Source of the DNA: Strongyloides papillosus
Taxonomy: Eukaryota > Nematoda > Chromadorea > Rhabditida > Strongyloididae
Assembly: GCA_005656395.1 (NCBI GenBank)
Contig: SRSI01000048.1
Span: 62,001-126,000 of the forward strand
Length of the DNA: 64,000 bases
Direction: 5' to 3'
Below, one piece after another: positions 50,823 to 61,975 of this stretch. The first letter of the stretch is position 1. Each line of letters begins with the position of its first letter. Below the pieces are notes generated by a model. It was given only the letters and a program-made list of their open reading frames with translations, had not been told where the DNA came from and did not search any database. A program made the translations under genes and the position numbers.

Positions 50823-52395
50823 TTAAAGAGGTTTTACAAGCATTAATGTGGCATCCGGACGAACATCCCATTTAACTCCGACACTTGAAGCAGAATTCAA
50901 TTTATTAGGACTCGAGTAACGCCATTTCATACCATTCTTAGTTGTACTGTTCTTGGGGTCTGGATATATACCATTTAAATTTGTGTGACTACATTGGTGA
51001 TACCACCACCCACCGGAGTAGTAACGTTGAGCACAATTTGTCCTAGGACTATCATCGTTATCAACATCTACTGTGGTAAACTTTCTACCATTATTAATAT
51101 AAACAAAATAATCATTTTGAGTTGACAAGTTTCCTCGGATAGATTCAATATTAAGGCGATAGTAATCATCCAATCCACCTAATTTCATTTTGTATTCATG
51201 CCAGAAATATGTCGGTATTGGAATACTTGTTTGAGAACAGCTACTACTCTCTGAATCACAAGGGTTTGTTCTTAATTCAATACGAAGCAGAAGTACATAA
51301 TCCTTATTTTCAGAATTTTTTCTTAAATACTCTTGGTATTGATATAAATGTTCAAGGCCAAGCCAGTAATTTGTTGTAGGATTCCCGAATCCTAATTTAT
51401 AATCTTCAAATGTTTTATCCCAAAATACTACATCAGAGCTGATTCTTCGTTGAACAACCATATAAGGACCTGAATCAGCTTTCATATCACAGATAGCAGG
51501 TACTTTCTTCTTGTTTATAAATAAAGTATAAACTCCATTTGATGATGGACCAGCTTTCTTAATTTCGTCACAACTCTAAAAAAATTGAAGAAAGTGATTA
51601 TTAATAAACTTATAGAAAACTTACATTTTTATGGACATCATATGCTACATTACTTAATCTCTCATAACTATTAATTGTGCTACCATATGGATCCTGAATG
51701 TAGGAAGAAAAATTGAACATTCGTTTTCCTAAAATGGTAGGCTCAATTTTTAATTTTGGTCGCTCTGTTGGTGCTTGACTGGTGGATTCTGGTACCTTTT
51801 TCTTAGTAACATTAAATGAAGTAATGTTAACTCTGAAGATATGGGTTTCCTTGATTCTACTAACAATTAAAGGAGCTTTACTTGGTTTTGCAGAGATTAC
51901 ATATGTCTTAGTTTTTGTTACAAACGGTGGAGAAGTTATTTCATCAATTAAGGTATGAGTTACAGTTATTGGTCTGTAAGTAAGAGCTGGTAAGGGTTTC
52001 AGAATATCCATTGATACATTTTCGGGCTTGAATATATAATTTTGGTAATTTCTATGTTCCTGATACATATGGATGGGTGATGAACTATCAAATATAGCAT
52101 TCTTCTTAACTAAATTATATTTATCATTTGGCATATAAACAATAAGATAGAATAACCCGGATGCAATTAGAATAAAAACAAAAATTCCAAGAAATATACT
52201 TATGTTAAATTTTTTTCGGCTTCTAAAAAGAAATTAACAAAAAAAAGGAATAAAAAAAACATACGCTGGTTTGTATTGTTCTTCAAGGCCGTACAAAGTC
52301 TCATCAAGATACCCATCTTTAGGACCACCTAATAAAGAGTTACTTGGACCAAAAAAGTTATCCATTGTTACGTCTCCGACATTGCATTCACTCAT
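50823..52395 (-). CDS. Type II membrane protein with fibrinogen C-terminal domain
   Basis: Exons 52395-52265, 52222-51625 and 51575-50823 give 493 aa. Residues 1-50 are cytosolic, a transmembrane helix lies at about 51-73 (ISIFLGIFVFILIASGLFYL), and the rest is extracellular with several NxS/T sites. A Thr/Pro/Lys-rich stalk (about 90-215) leads to a fibrinogen-related domain at 244-493: SCDEIKKAGPSSNGVYTL, YMVVQRRISSDVVFWDKTF, LGLEHLYQYQEYL, and RYYSGGWWYHQCSHTNLNG with the classic W-C-NLNG ending. The expected Cys pairs are present. Such domains bind glycans or act in adhesion and innate recognition. Absence of a cleavable leader plus a single early helix predicts type II orientation. The first intron begins in the codon for Ala44. 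No orthologue name is assigned. Confidence 0.88.
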
Positions 52396-53539
52396 TTTTG
52401 ACTTTTCTTTTAACTATAGCACTAATAAGAATTTCTTTGTTCAGTTAATTAAGTGCCTAAAATAATGATTACTGTACGATTAAGAGAAAATAGAAGAAAA
52501 ACGATGGCAAACACGACGGGGTAACATTCTTGATTGAAGACTATTCGTCATCTTGCAAGAAATTAGTTACTTAACTAACGGACAATTATACTATATTTTT
52601 GAATACCAAAATCTTATTTAAAAGTACTATTCGTTGTAAAACATCACTAAGGATATATTATTTGCCGCTAATTTTAAAAATCAAACAATTACGTGGGAAG
52701 ATGTTTCCTCATGTATGTGATTTTTGTTATACAAAAAACTGCTAAATGTTAAATTATGTTTGAATTGAATGACAAAAGGAAGTCGAGAAATTATAGTGGT
52801 AATTAGAATATTCAGTATGTTAGGTTGGCAGTTCAAATAGTGAAGTATTTTACCTTGGTAATGAGTCATTTTTATAACCTTTTTCCTCATTTAAAGATCA
52901 CAGTGATAATTTTTTATTTTTACAATGAAATACTTTTAAAATATCCTGAGACCCTTTTATGGTTAATCTTTATCTTCTTTAACCCACTTTCATCCACTAA
53001 ACACTTTGAAAGAAGTAGTAAATATTGCTTTTATGTCTTAATTTTCGAAAGTTTCAGGTTGTTTATACCATTTTATGGTCTACAATTTTTGTAAAAAAAA
53101 TAATAACAAATAAAGCATTTAGGACAGGCGTAAATTATTTGTATTTAATTTAATCTATTTTCGAAGGATGAACAAAAATTTTTTGAAGCATGGTGATAAG
53201 TGTTTGATTAATTGTATGATTACATTAAATCATCAACAAGAGGACATATAAGTAATGTCTTACTTAACAAACAAAAACACAATGGAGTGAGGTTTTCTGC
53301 GGTTATGTGTAACTTTTTAAATAAGCCCTTTCCGATGGTTATTTTAAACTTAGGTTTTCAAAGATTCATCCACAAAAAGTTATGATATTTTCCAAAATTC
53401 TACCATTTAAATTGTGTTAAGGTCTATCTTAACAATGAATCACCAGATGGAAGGAATCCTAATCTCGTTAGAAAGAACATCAAAAACTATATATACTTTT
53501 ATTTAACAAAAGAATGGAAATCAACAAAGATCCGTAAAT
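52396..53539. other. Intergenic region upstream of the fibrinogen-domain gene
   Basis: About 1.1 kb. Two short opposite frames (52681-52890 minus, 52825-53094 plus) overlap each other and show no domain. No gene is called here. Confidence 0.45.
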
Positions 53540-54355
53540 TCAATTCTCCATTAATGTAGATCCGGAAACATTGTTTGACGGAATACTAAAAAAAAACACT
53601 GTATTAGGAGTAAACACTAAAAACTTACATTCAAATGTCAATTTTTCTTCAATGTTTTTGCACTTAATGTTGTCTTCATGATTTCTAATAAATATCAAAC
53701 TTTTATTATCAGGATTCTCTTTCCATCCCATAGCTTTTTGGTATTGTGGAAGTTTACTTAATGGAACATTCAGGAACTTAGCAAGCATATTTTTGTTTAT
53801 ATTTTGGAAACATGATATTACAACGTCACAGACGTAACGTCGAACAGCATCCTCAAATCCCACAGTTGATTTGACAATCTTTTGAATCTCAGGCATATAC
53901 TTAAAGCGCTCACTATGTTCTTCCTCCTCTTTGTAATCTCCCTTAAGAATACTCCAAAATACAGTGAAATTGCATGTCTCTAGGATCTCTCCTAGAATAA
54001 GGACGGGTTTGATCTCACTTGTACTTGTTCTTCCACAGTCAATTAAATAAGTAGCCAAAGCATAATCATTTCTTGGAAATACCATCATTGTCTTCAACAA
54101 TATCTTCTTAACAATTGATTCATTGTATCTTAAAAAATATTATAACAAATTTCTAAAGAAGTTTACTTACAGTTGTGTGTTAAGTTGGTACAATTTTAAT
54201 GTTGTAAGCAATATATTCTTATCATATTTATTTTCACTAATCATCGCTTCAATACATTCCTCCAACAGTGTAATGTTCCCAGGGTTATATTTGTTAATTC
54301 CAACAATCTCTTCATCGAGTTTGGATTTGAGACGGGCGTACTCTGATAATTTCAT
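53540..54355 (-). CDS. eif-3.K: Translation initiation factor eIF3 subunit K
   Basis: Exons 54355-54171 and 54128-53540 give 257 aa if the second exon is read through. Matches to eIF3k are clear: GINKYNPGNITLLEECIEAM, TTLKLYQLNTQ, LILGEILETCNFTVFWSIL, GFEDAVRRYVCDVVISCFQN and KNIEEKLTFE. The N-terminal half is a HEAT-like MPN-associated fold and the C-terminal half a PCI/winged helix. In the eIF3 complex this subunit pairs with eIF3l at the periphery; in worms it is not essential and influences stress resistance. Human eIF3k is 218 aa, so the worm form is slightly long. A candidate 39-nt intron near 53592-53630 would remove an open, hydrophobic insert before the final SNNVSGSTLMEN, which aligns with the human C terminus. 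It is head to head with the next gene, 189 bp apart. Confidence 0.93.
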
Positions 54356-54464
54356 TGTTTTCTGTAAATCTTAAAATTGATTCAAGGGAGAATATACCAA
54401 AATTGATGAAAATAATACAACAAGGATGACAAATGTATTTAATTTCCACTCATAAGACGTTATT

Positions 54465-54472
54465 CCAATTGG
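54465..54472. promoter_or_regulatory. Palindromic CCAATTGG in a 189-bp bidirectional promoter
   Basis: The only GC-containing palindrome between the divergent starts at 54355 and 54545. It holds a CCAAT box in both orientations, so it could serve either gene. Confidence 0.3.
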
Positions 54473-54544
54473 AGATTGAAGTATCTTGTAACGATACACT
54501 AAGTAAATTGTATCAAGTAGAAACTTTTTTTTAAAGTCTACAGA

Positions 54545-55241
54545 ATGGCGTAAGTTAGTTATTTTTATTATTTTTTGTTCTTAAAATATTTAAAGACACT
54601 CGTTATTATTATTTTAAAAATTTATCATTTTCAGAGATCCTAGTGTACTTGAATTAAAGAAAAAATTAGATCATGCACAACAAACTTATGATACACATAT
54701 GAATAATTACAAGCAATGGCTTGATGAAAATAAAAGTTTAGAAGGAACAGATGCTTATGTGCAGTATTGTCAAAATGTAGAAAAGTGGGAAAAAGATATT
54801 CTTGAACGTATTGTACAGATTACCAAGAGTTATGAACAGGCTTTAACTAAATCATTTTCAGCAAGGGCAGCAGAGATAACAGCTGTACCATCTTCTGCTG
54901 AAATTGATATAGAGTTAAGGAATTTGGTACACACAATTAAACCTATGGAGTTTATGATGGCTATTATAAATTATGGTCATGCTGATCCACAATTTTTAAA
55001 TCATGTTGTTCAGATTGTAAATGCTGTTGATGCTCAAAGGAATAGGAAAATAGGAGAGCCACAGAAACAACATCCCCTTGTCAATGGTGTCTTTTTTACT
55101 TCTTCAACTGAAACTTATACTGCTCAAAATACTGGTTACCGTGTTGAACCTCCTATTAAGAAACCTACATATACTCCAACACCCCCAAAGCAATATGCTA
55201 TGGGAAATGTAATGCCATTTTCTGATTTTAGTCATCACTAA
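54545..55241 (+). CDS. Conserved-looking coiled-coil protein of unknown function, 203 aa
   Basis: The first coding exon is only 5 nt (54545-54549, ATGGC), followed by an 85-nt gtaagt intron and exon 54635-55241. This start gives MADPSVLELKKKLDHAQQTY, a far better N terminus than the internal ATG at 54699. Residues 5-80 are predicted helical and charged (WLDENKSLEGTDAYVQYCQN, VEKWEKDILERIVQITKSYE). A compact middle part follows (EFMMAIINYGHADPQFLNHV). The C terminus is Pro/Thr/Tyr-rich (KKPTYTPTPPKQY). There is no signal peptide or membrane segment. I do not recognise the family. The ctacag just before the ATG (54538-54543) looks like a splice acceptor and may be the trans-splice site. It probably shares its promoter with eIF3k and its 3' end region with the DUF19 gene. 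Confidence 0.8.
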
Positions 55242-55252
55242 CAATTATTTGT

Positions 55253-55279
55253 TTTATTATTATTATTGTTTTAAATAAA
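55253..55279. terminator. Overlapping opposite poly(A) signals of convergent genes
   Basis: AATAAA on the plus strand at 55274-55279 overlaps the DUF19 stop codon region. AATAAA on the minus strand (tttatt at 55253-55258) sits 12-17 nt past the plus-gene stop. The two mature 3' ends must therefore overlap. Confidence 0.6.
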
Positions 55280-56074
55280 CAAAAAAATGATTAATATTAA
55301 CATTAACAATGGAAGTGAATTTCTGGATCCATGGTTAAATTCACATTGTGGCATTATTACTTCCAGTGGTTTTACAATAATTTCACGTACATTTAACCAT
55401 GCTCTGTAACCACATTCATATTTTACAGGATACCTTACGCAATCAACATAATTTCTCATTGCACCACATACAGCGTTGTCTTTTGCAATACTCTCTTCTG
55501 GTATCTGACTACTTATCTTATTTGTATCAGCTAACATTTCAGCCTGGCATTGCATCATCTCAGCTCTTGTCATTGTTTTCTGGAAACATTCCAGATTTTT
55601 TGTAACCTCTCCATACCCATCATGGCAAAGGAACTCAAAAAGTTTGACAATAAACTCGTATCGTTCTCTGGCTGGTTCCTCTGATAGACATCCCAACTTG
55701 TATGGTTCAATACAGACATTGAAATTTAGGAAATTGTCACATAATTTACCGAAATATGCTTTTGCAGTTGTTAGTGCTGTATGCCAGTTAAATCCATTGA
55801 AGTTTTCATCAAAAATCCCTAATTCATAGAGAGTTCCAGCACACTTTTTGATTTCATTTTGTTCAAATTGCGAACAATTTTTAAATTTCTAAAACGATTT
55901 AATAATTATCTTATTTCTAGTGATTTTTTAACGTACAATGGATTGAACGATTGCTGTTGTATCTTCAATGATTGTATCTTGTAATTCTTCTATAATGTCA
56001 TTATGTTCCTTTGGTATTTTTATCAATGAATATACAGGGATAGTAAAGATAAAATATAACAGAATATTTTTCAT
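55271..56074 (-). CDS. DUF19-domain secreted or GPI-anchored protein
   Basis: Exons 56074-55937 and 55888-55271 give 251 aa. It starts with a signal peptide (MKNILLYFIFTIPVYS). The DUF19 (T20D4.11-like) Cys pattern follows: FKNCSQFEQNEIKKCAGTLY, KLCDNFLNFNVCIEPYKLGC, RERYEFIVKLFEFLCHDGYG, NLECFQKTM, MMQCQAEM, NAVCGAMRNYVDCVRYPVKY and ECGYRAW. DUF19 proteins are a nematode-expanded extracellular family of unknown function. The C terminus is FNHGSRNSLPLLMLILIIFL and stops soon after: a small-residue region, a short spacer and a terminal hydrophobic run with nothing after it, which fits a GPI-anchor signal. The intron is 48 nt with a gtacgt donor. Confidence 0.9.
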
Positions 56075-56747
56075 AATTTAGAGAGGTTCTTAAGAATAAT
56101 TATTAAGATTTAGGTAAATGAATTACTATTGTATTGGCATACTATTTTTAAATAAAATATCTAGTGACAGTATATTTGTTTATTCTCAACAAAAAGTGTC
56201 ATATCCTCTGACAGTCTCTATACAAATTTGGGCTTAGTTTACTTTATCACAAAAGTTAACTTGACATCTTCATTGAAGCTCCTTTTTCAATCTAAATTTA
56301 GTTTATAGTAATTGACGGTGATAAAAGATTGTACTCACTAGAAAGATTACTTATTATGTCTCAATTATTTGATTGATATCAAAATAAAACACAACATTTC
56401 ATAGTGGTTTACTGTTGTTGAATTATACTACAAGTACTATTTAAAAAATAGCATAAATAAGAATTTGTTTATATGTAAAAATAAAAGGTAACTGTTAAAA
56501 ATTTATCAGATATAAATTTTCAATAATTCTGGAAATATTTATGTAAAATCTAGTAAAACTTTGAAAGATGATTTAGAAATATAAAATCTTAAACGAAATA
56601 ACAAAGTAAATTACAACTTCTTTAGTATAAAATTATTTATTTCCATTTCTATAAATATGATATATATTCAAAATAACGACAAGAAAATATTGTATTAATA
56701 AATTAATTATAAAACTTATATATTATTTAACTATTTTAATATTTATT
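56075..56747. other. Intergenic region upstream of the DUF19 gene
   Basis: About 670 nt, AT-rich, no coding sequence. It contains the DUF19 promoter and the 3' UTR of the esterase-like gene. Confidence 0.5.
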
Positions 56748-58653
56748 TTAAAGGCTAATTGTTTCATCTAACATTTCTGAATTTAAAGCATTCTCTGTAG
56801 AAATACTTGATAATGTTGCATCTGAATTTTCATCATCATAGGTGACATTTATATTTTTAAGTAAATTAAAGATCATTGCTTTTTTAAAAAATTTTTCATC
56901 ACATATCTTGTAATCCATTTCCGGGTTTGAAGAAATTTTTAAGTATCGTAAACTCATTTCTGTAGGAGTTATAATTGCTGGTTCCCAATGAATATTATAG
57001 GAAAGTTCAGTGTTCTCATCATTAGGATTTCCATATTTAATGAAATTTGTAGTCCATCTTGTAAACATATATTTTTTAACATTCTCACTTAGTGATCTTC
57101 TTGAAAATATACCTTTATTGTAAGTAATTAAATAGTCAATTTCACTAATATTTGTAATTTCAATATTTGATAAATTGCGGTTTTTGGTAAAAACATTATT
57201 TAAATTTGAATGATCAAATCTATAGATGTAAACTGGTGGTGAATTTGAATTGTTTTTTACATTAGAAGAAGTATTACCATCACCTTGTGTATCATCATAA
57301 TGACAATTAGCATCTAATCTTTGTATACAATATTCTATAATATATGAAACCATTGTAAATTCTCTCAATGATTTTAATATATGTTTCTTGTACAATTTCC
57401 TATCACTTATTAATTCATAATTAATATTACCAAATATAAAATTTTTTGACTGATCATATGTAAAAGTAGTTCCACGGGAGGCACAATATTTTTTAAAACC
57501 TTTTGTTACATTATCAATTAAGGTATCAATGTTGTATATACCTGTTAATAAGCCTTGTAATAATTCTTCATGTTGATTGTAACCAATAATTACAGGTTTT
57601 GGTGGTGATGCCATTCTCAAATTTTTGATACTTTCAGTTAAAAATTCATTATCAATTACCGGTCCTATCTTTGTACAATTATCCCAGATATAATCTGCAT
57701 CTTTAGATCTTGAAATGACAAATTGTTCCGCTGGTAATGTTTTTAAATACTTGATCATATTTTCATTATCATCTTTTGTCCAAGGATCAATGAAAGATTT
57801 TTTATCTCTTTTGAATCCTAATTCTAGTGCTTTACTTCTACATAACTCGATTAAAGAATCTGAATTACATATAGCCCATGATACAGTTGCTGCACCACCT
57901 ATGATTATGTTTCTTTGAAATAAATCTCTTGTAATTGGTGATAAAGATAATATGTCTGCATAAACTGCTCCAGTTGAATGACCACCAACAGTGATATTAT
58001 CTTCGTTACCACCAAAAGCGTTGATATTATTTTTAACCCATTTTAAAGCAGCATGTAAATCCCATAAAGCCAGATTAGATTGACATGTTTCATCACCAGT
58101 ATGAAAATGACCAAGAAAACCTAGACGATAATTCATCGTTACAACTATTATGTTATGTCGAATTAGAGAATCAACGACATCTTTATAGTTGAATTGATTT
58201 GAACCTCCTGATGTATACTCTTCATTGTGAATGAAAAAAAATACAGGATACAAAGTACTCTTTTTTAAACTGTTTTCTGATGTTACAAAATTAGGTGTAA
58301 AGATATTGAGATACAAACAATCTTCCGACTTTTTTGACCCATAATTTTGTAGTGTTTCTAACAATGTATCTTGCTGAATACAACGTGCCTTGAAACTATG
58401 TGCTTTATAAGTACCTTGCCAAGATTTTAATTCACGTGGTTTCTTATAATAATATACATCATTATATTGTAAGGAAACTTACTTTAAAACGATATTTACC
58501 AACTGGTGGTTCAGCATAAGGAATTCCAAGAAAAATATTCGAGACAAATCCATCTGAAGTAATAAAATATTTACCAGCAACTTTTCCATGTTCTGTTTTC
58601 CTGACAACATCCAAACTGTCATTAAACTTTTGACGACTTGCTTCACATCCCAT
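56748..58653 (-). CDS. Carboxylesterase-fold protein with damaged catalytic machinery
   Basis: Exons 58653-58483 and 58442-56748 (40-nt intron) give 621 aa. The type-B carboxylesterase fold is clear: GKVAGKYFITSDGFVSNIFL, GIPYAEPPVGKYRFK, SEDCLYLNIFTP, VTMNYRLGFLGHF, NLALWDLHAALKWVKNNINA and FGGNEDNITVGGHSTGAVYA. The nucleophile Ser213 (GHSTG) and the acidic residue (GYNQHEE) remain. The oxyanion-hole HGGGF is instead HNEEY (about 129-133), and the catalytic His position reads NISEIDY, with Asn488 where HxxE is expected. Hydrolysis is therefore unlikely. There is no signal peptide; the start MGCEAS fits N-myristoylation at Gly2 with a palmitoylatable Cys3, so membrane attachment from the cytosol is predicted. 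Roles as a binding or scaffold protein are inference. Confidence 0.88.
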
Positions 58654-59192
58654 GATTTTAAATTGAGGAAAATTATGATTTTACGTAAAGCTTTAATATA
58701 TACTATTTTTTTAAATTTAATTTTCAAATTTTACTATATTCATTTGATTCAACTAAACATTACTAATTAATAACAATTGAATTTAATTTTTGGTATATTT
58801 ATATGGTTTAAAAAATTCCTTTTTTTCTAAATAATCTAACAACTAAGATCTTGTTTAAAAATTATTTAAACGGACTTTTGAAAAAGTGAAATTGTTAAAT
58901 TACATTTACAAAAAATAATAATTACAATACAACTACAAAGTGATTTTCTCATTAAATTTACCTTCTTATCAGGGTAAATGATTAATAAAACAATACCTTC
59001 ATAGTCAAAATTATTCATTTTATACCAAGATAGTCATCAGAACCATCCTAAAGCAAGTTTACACGTCATACATTTTTTAACATGACAGAAACTTTTAATA
59101 TCAAGATGTTATTTATTACTAAAGAAATAAAATAATTACAAACTAAAGGAAAAGTGAAAATAATTTATATTGAAAAAATCATGAAAACACAA
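58654..59192. other. Intergenic region between esterase-like and HSPA13-type genes
   Basis: About 540 nt, AT-rich, both flanking genes on the minus strand. No coding or regulatory element is recognised. Confidence 0.5.
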
Positions 59193-60643
59193 TTATAGTT
59201 CATCGTCTTTATGTATATAAACATGTCTCTTACGAGCTATAGGTGGCATTTCAATAGCTGTAACCTGTAGAGGCCATCCACCACCAATTACTCCAGCTGT
59301 AATTGAAGCACCCGTAACCACAGCTAAATCTGGATCGATTCCAAAATTTGGTTTTTTACTAAAAAAGTGTTATTGAATTAATAAATTTGAACTTACTTAA
59401 AATACTTCTCAACAATTTGTCTTACTTTTGGGATACGTGTTGATCCTCCAACAAGAACGATCTCGTCAATATCTTCTGATCTTAAATCAGCATCTTCTAA
59501 AGCAGCCTCAATTGGTTCAATTACACTATCAAATAAGGATTTATTTAACTCTTCAAATTTCTCTCTACTTAAACGATATTTAAATGGTTTTGCTTTCTTA
59601 AATTCAATCTCAAGATCAGTATACATATTATCAGTCAATTCAATTTTTGCTTTCTCAATAGCTAAACGTAAATGCTGGATATCTTCTTTATCAGTAAGAC
59701 CTTGACCATTATTCTCCTTTTTTATTTCATTCATAATAAATTTCTGAATGTTATTATTAAAATCCTGACCACCAAGTCTGTTGTTTCCAGCCATTGCCAT
59801 TGTAACGAAAACACTACCTTGCATCCATATAATTGAAACATCTAGTGTTCCACCTCCAAGATCGAATACAACAATATACTCGACACCTTTCTTCTTATTT
59901 AATCCATATGCTAATGATGCTGCTGTTGGTTCGGTTACAATTCTCCTTGCTTCTAATTTTGAAATATTAGCTGCTTTAATGGTTGCATTCCTTTGGTACT
60001 CATCAAATTCAGCAGGAACAGAAATGACACACATTTTGATATCAACTTTCAAATTATCTTCTGCAAAATCTTTTAAATAACTTATAATATGAGCTCCAAC
60101 ATCTTCAGGGTATAGGATTTTTATTTCATTCTCCAAAGCCACTTTAAAATAAGCATTTCCATCGTCATCCAGCTGTATATCAAAAGGATAACGTTTCAAG
60201 TCCTTCTGAAATTCAGGATCATTTTTATCAAATTGTTTCCCCATAAACCTTTTGGCGTCGTATATTGTTCGTTTCGGGTATATCTCAGCTAACTTGATAG
60301 CTTCCCTCCCCACAATAACCGTACCATTATCACTAAAATTTTAAATTCAATACTTTTTACACACCCGAATCCTTACTAGAATGATATAACCGATGGTATT
60401 GTTTTAGATCCTAACTTATCTGCTAAAATTGTAGTATTTCCAGAGACGGCATGATAGACACCAATTGAAGAATATGTTGTTCCAAGATCAATCCCTACAA
60501 TTCTTGGTTTTGGAGGTTTCAATCCAACTTTTTGATACCAGTAACCTATTAAAAGTAAAGAAGCTATTCCAATCACTAGAAATAGTTATTAAAAATATAA
60601 AAAAAGAAGGCATACCAATATATGTTGATGAACTTCCACTCAT
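59193..60643 (-). CDS. stc-1: HSPA13/STCH-type Hsp70 ATPase of the secretory pathway
   Basis: Exons 60643-60616, 60575-60377, 60332-59397 and 59358-59193 give 442 aa. A short N terminus with a hydrophobic segment (IGIASLLLIGYWYQ) acts as ER signal or anchor. The Hsp70 nucleotide-binding domain follows: RIVGIDLGTTYSSIGVYHAV (phosphate 1), SVPAEFDEYQRNATIKAA, TEPTAASLAYGLNKKKG, VVFDLGGGTLDVSI (phosphate 2), GNNRLGGQDFN, and IVLVGGSTRIPKVRQIV (adenosine motif). The chain ends 57 residues later, so the substrate-binding domain is absent, as in human HSPA13 (471 aa) and C. elegans STC-1. The protein is a microsomal ATPase implicated in protein translocation and quality control. The ends IHKDDEL and preceding RKRH are polar; KDDEL resembles an ER-retention signal of the KDEL class. 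Four exons with 37-50 nt introns, all in phase. Confidence 0.94.
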
Positions 60644-60919
60644 TTTATATTTTCTTTATTTCAAAATACAAAATACTACATTCGCTAGATTTATGCCTGA
60701 AAATATATTATTTATGTATTGGACAATTTGTTTTTATTTTTAAACAAAAAAATTTCAATTTGTAACATTCTAAATAATTTAGTTTAAATACAATATATTA
60801 ATACTACGTAATTCTTATAAAATGTACTTCCATCTCATTCTTTTATATATACTCTGTGGAATATCGTTCATTTACTGATAATTACATTATTCTTAAGAAG
60901 GAGCGAAATGTTTACTTTA

Positions 60920-61855
60920 TCATGATTCGCTATCAGATGAATATTCAACTAGAAGTGAATTAGTAGTGCTAGTATCATTTTCTTTAATTGTTTTTACTTC
61001 TTTTTTTTTAAACTGAATAATCTTGGGTGGTTCTTTGAATTTTTTTTGAGAACCAAAATCATAAAAATCGTTTGATTTCCTTTTTAATTTATCTATTAGT
61101 GATTCATTCTTTGGGAGCGAAGTGGTAGAAGAATAGGCATTTACAAAGCATTGTGTTTTTACTATAGCATCAGCTTTAATCTTATCAATTTCTTTTTCCG
61201 GTAGTAAGGAAATGTGTTTGAGACCCAATGAATATTTTAACCCTTCTTCCTTATTAATTACATCCCGAATTTCATTTTTTTGTTTCCTCAATATATCCCG
61301 TGCCAAACTATTTGCTCCATAATCATCTTTCATTTTCTTATTATATCGTTCTAATACTGATACATCTTTTGTGCTTTTTTTACTGCTAACATAATCATTT
61401 TGTAAATGATTTAATTTGCTCATCTTATCAACTGATATATCGTCATTTCTCCCTTCTGTCTCCTCTTCTATCTCATTTTTAGAAATATTTTTCCTTAGAT
61501 GTTGTCTTCTTGCACCACTTATTATTTCATAATCAAAATTTTTTGGGTCTGTCCTTATGATATAATGACTATCACAATACATACATTTCATATCAAATTC
61601 ATATATGGGAGTGGAATAGTAATTACCAACTTTCTTTTTTTCAGCATTGAACCTTACTCCCATTCCAACATGACTATCACAACCTGTACACCAAATATTA
61701 TAAGGCATTTCAAATCGGATAATGATAATTCCTTGGCTCATTTTTTTGCCTCTATCCCGTAATGCCGTCGTTCCATGATAGGCATTTAAATTTTTATGTT
61801 TTTTGTAGTCGAAATCCGGTGGATAGTATTTGTTTTGTCCTTTTCTTTCACCCAT
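60920..61855 (-). CDS. YJU2B/CCDC130-type splicing factor
   Basis: Single exon, 311 aa. The N terminus is strongly conserved: MGERKGQNKYYPPDFDYKKH, SQGIIIIRFEMPYNIWCTGC, HVGMGVRFNAEKKKVGNYYS and TPIYEFDMKCMYCDSHYIIR. The two CxxC pairs (WCTGC and KCMYC) form a zinc ribbon. A long helical, charged segment (about 120-220) and a Lys-rich tail follow, ending in acidic SSDSES. This is the CCDC130 branch of the YJU2/CWC16 family, present in late spliceosomes around the catalytic step. It lies 120 bp downstream of the GT43 gene and 276 bp upstream of the HSPA13 gene on one strand, so these three could be co-transcribed. Confidence 0.92.
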   Translation of the reverse strand: MGERKGQNKYYPPDFDYKKHKNLNAYHGTTALRDRGKKMSQGIIIIRFEMPYNIWCTGCDSHVGMGVRFNAEKKKVGNYYSTPIYEFDMKCMYCDSHYIIRTDPKNFDYEIISGARRQHLRKNISKNEIEEETEGRNDDISVDKMSKLNHLQNDYVSSKKSTKDVSVLERYNKKMKDDYGANSLARDILRKQKNEIRDVINKEEGLKYSLGLKHISLLPEKEIDKIKADAIVKTQCFVNAYSSTTSLPKNESLIDKLKRKSNDFYDFGSQKKFKEPPKIIQFKKKEVKTIKENDTSTTNSLLVEYSSDSES

Positions 61856-61975
61856 TTTTAATTATATTGCTGCAAAAGATAAACCAAAATATTAATAAAA
61901 GAAAAATTAATAAAATATTACAATGAATGTAACATTAATAATAAATATAAAATAAAACGAATTTCTTAATAATTA

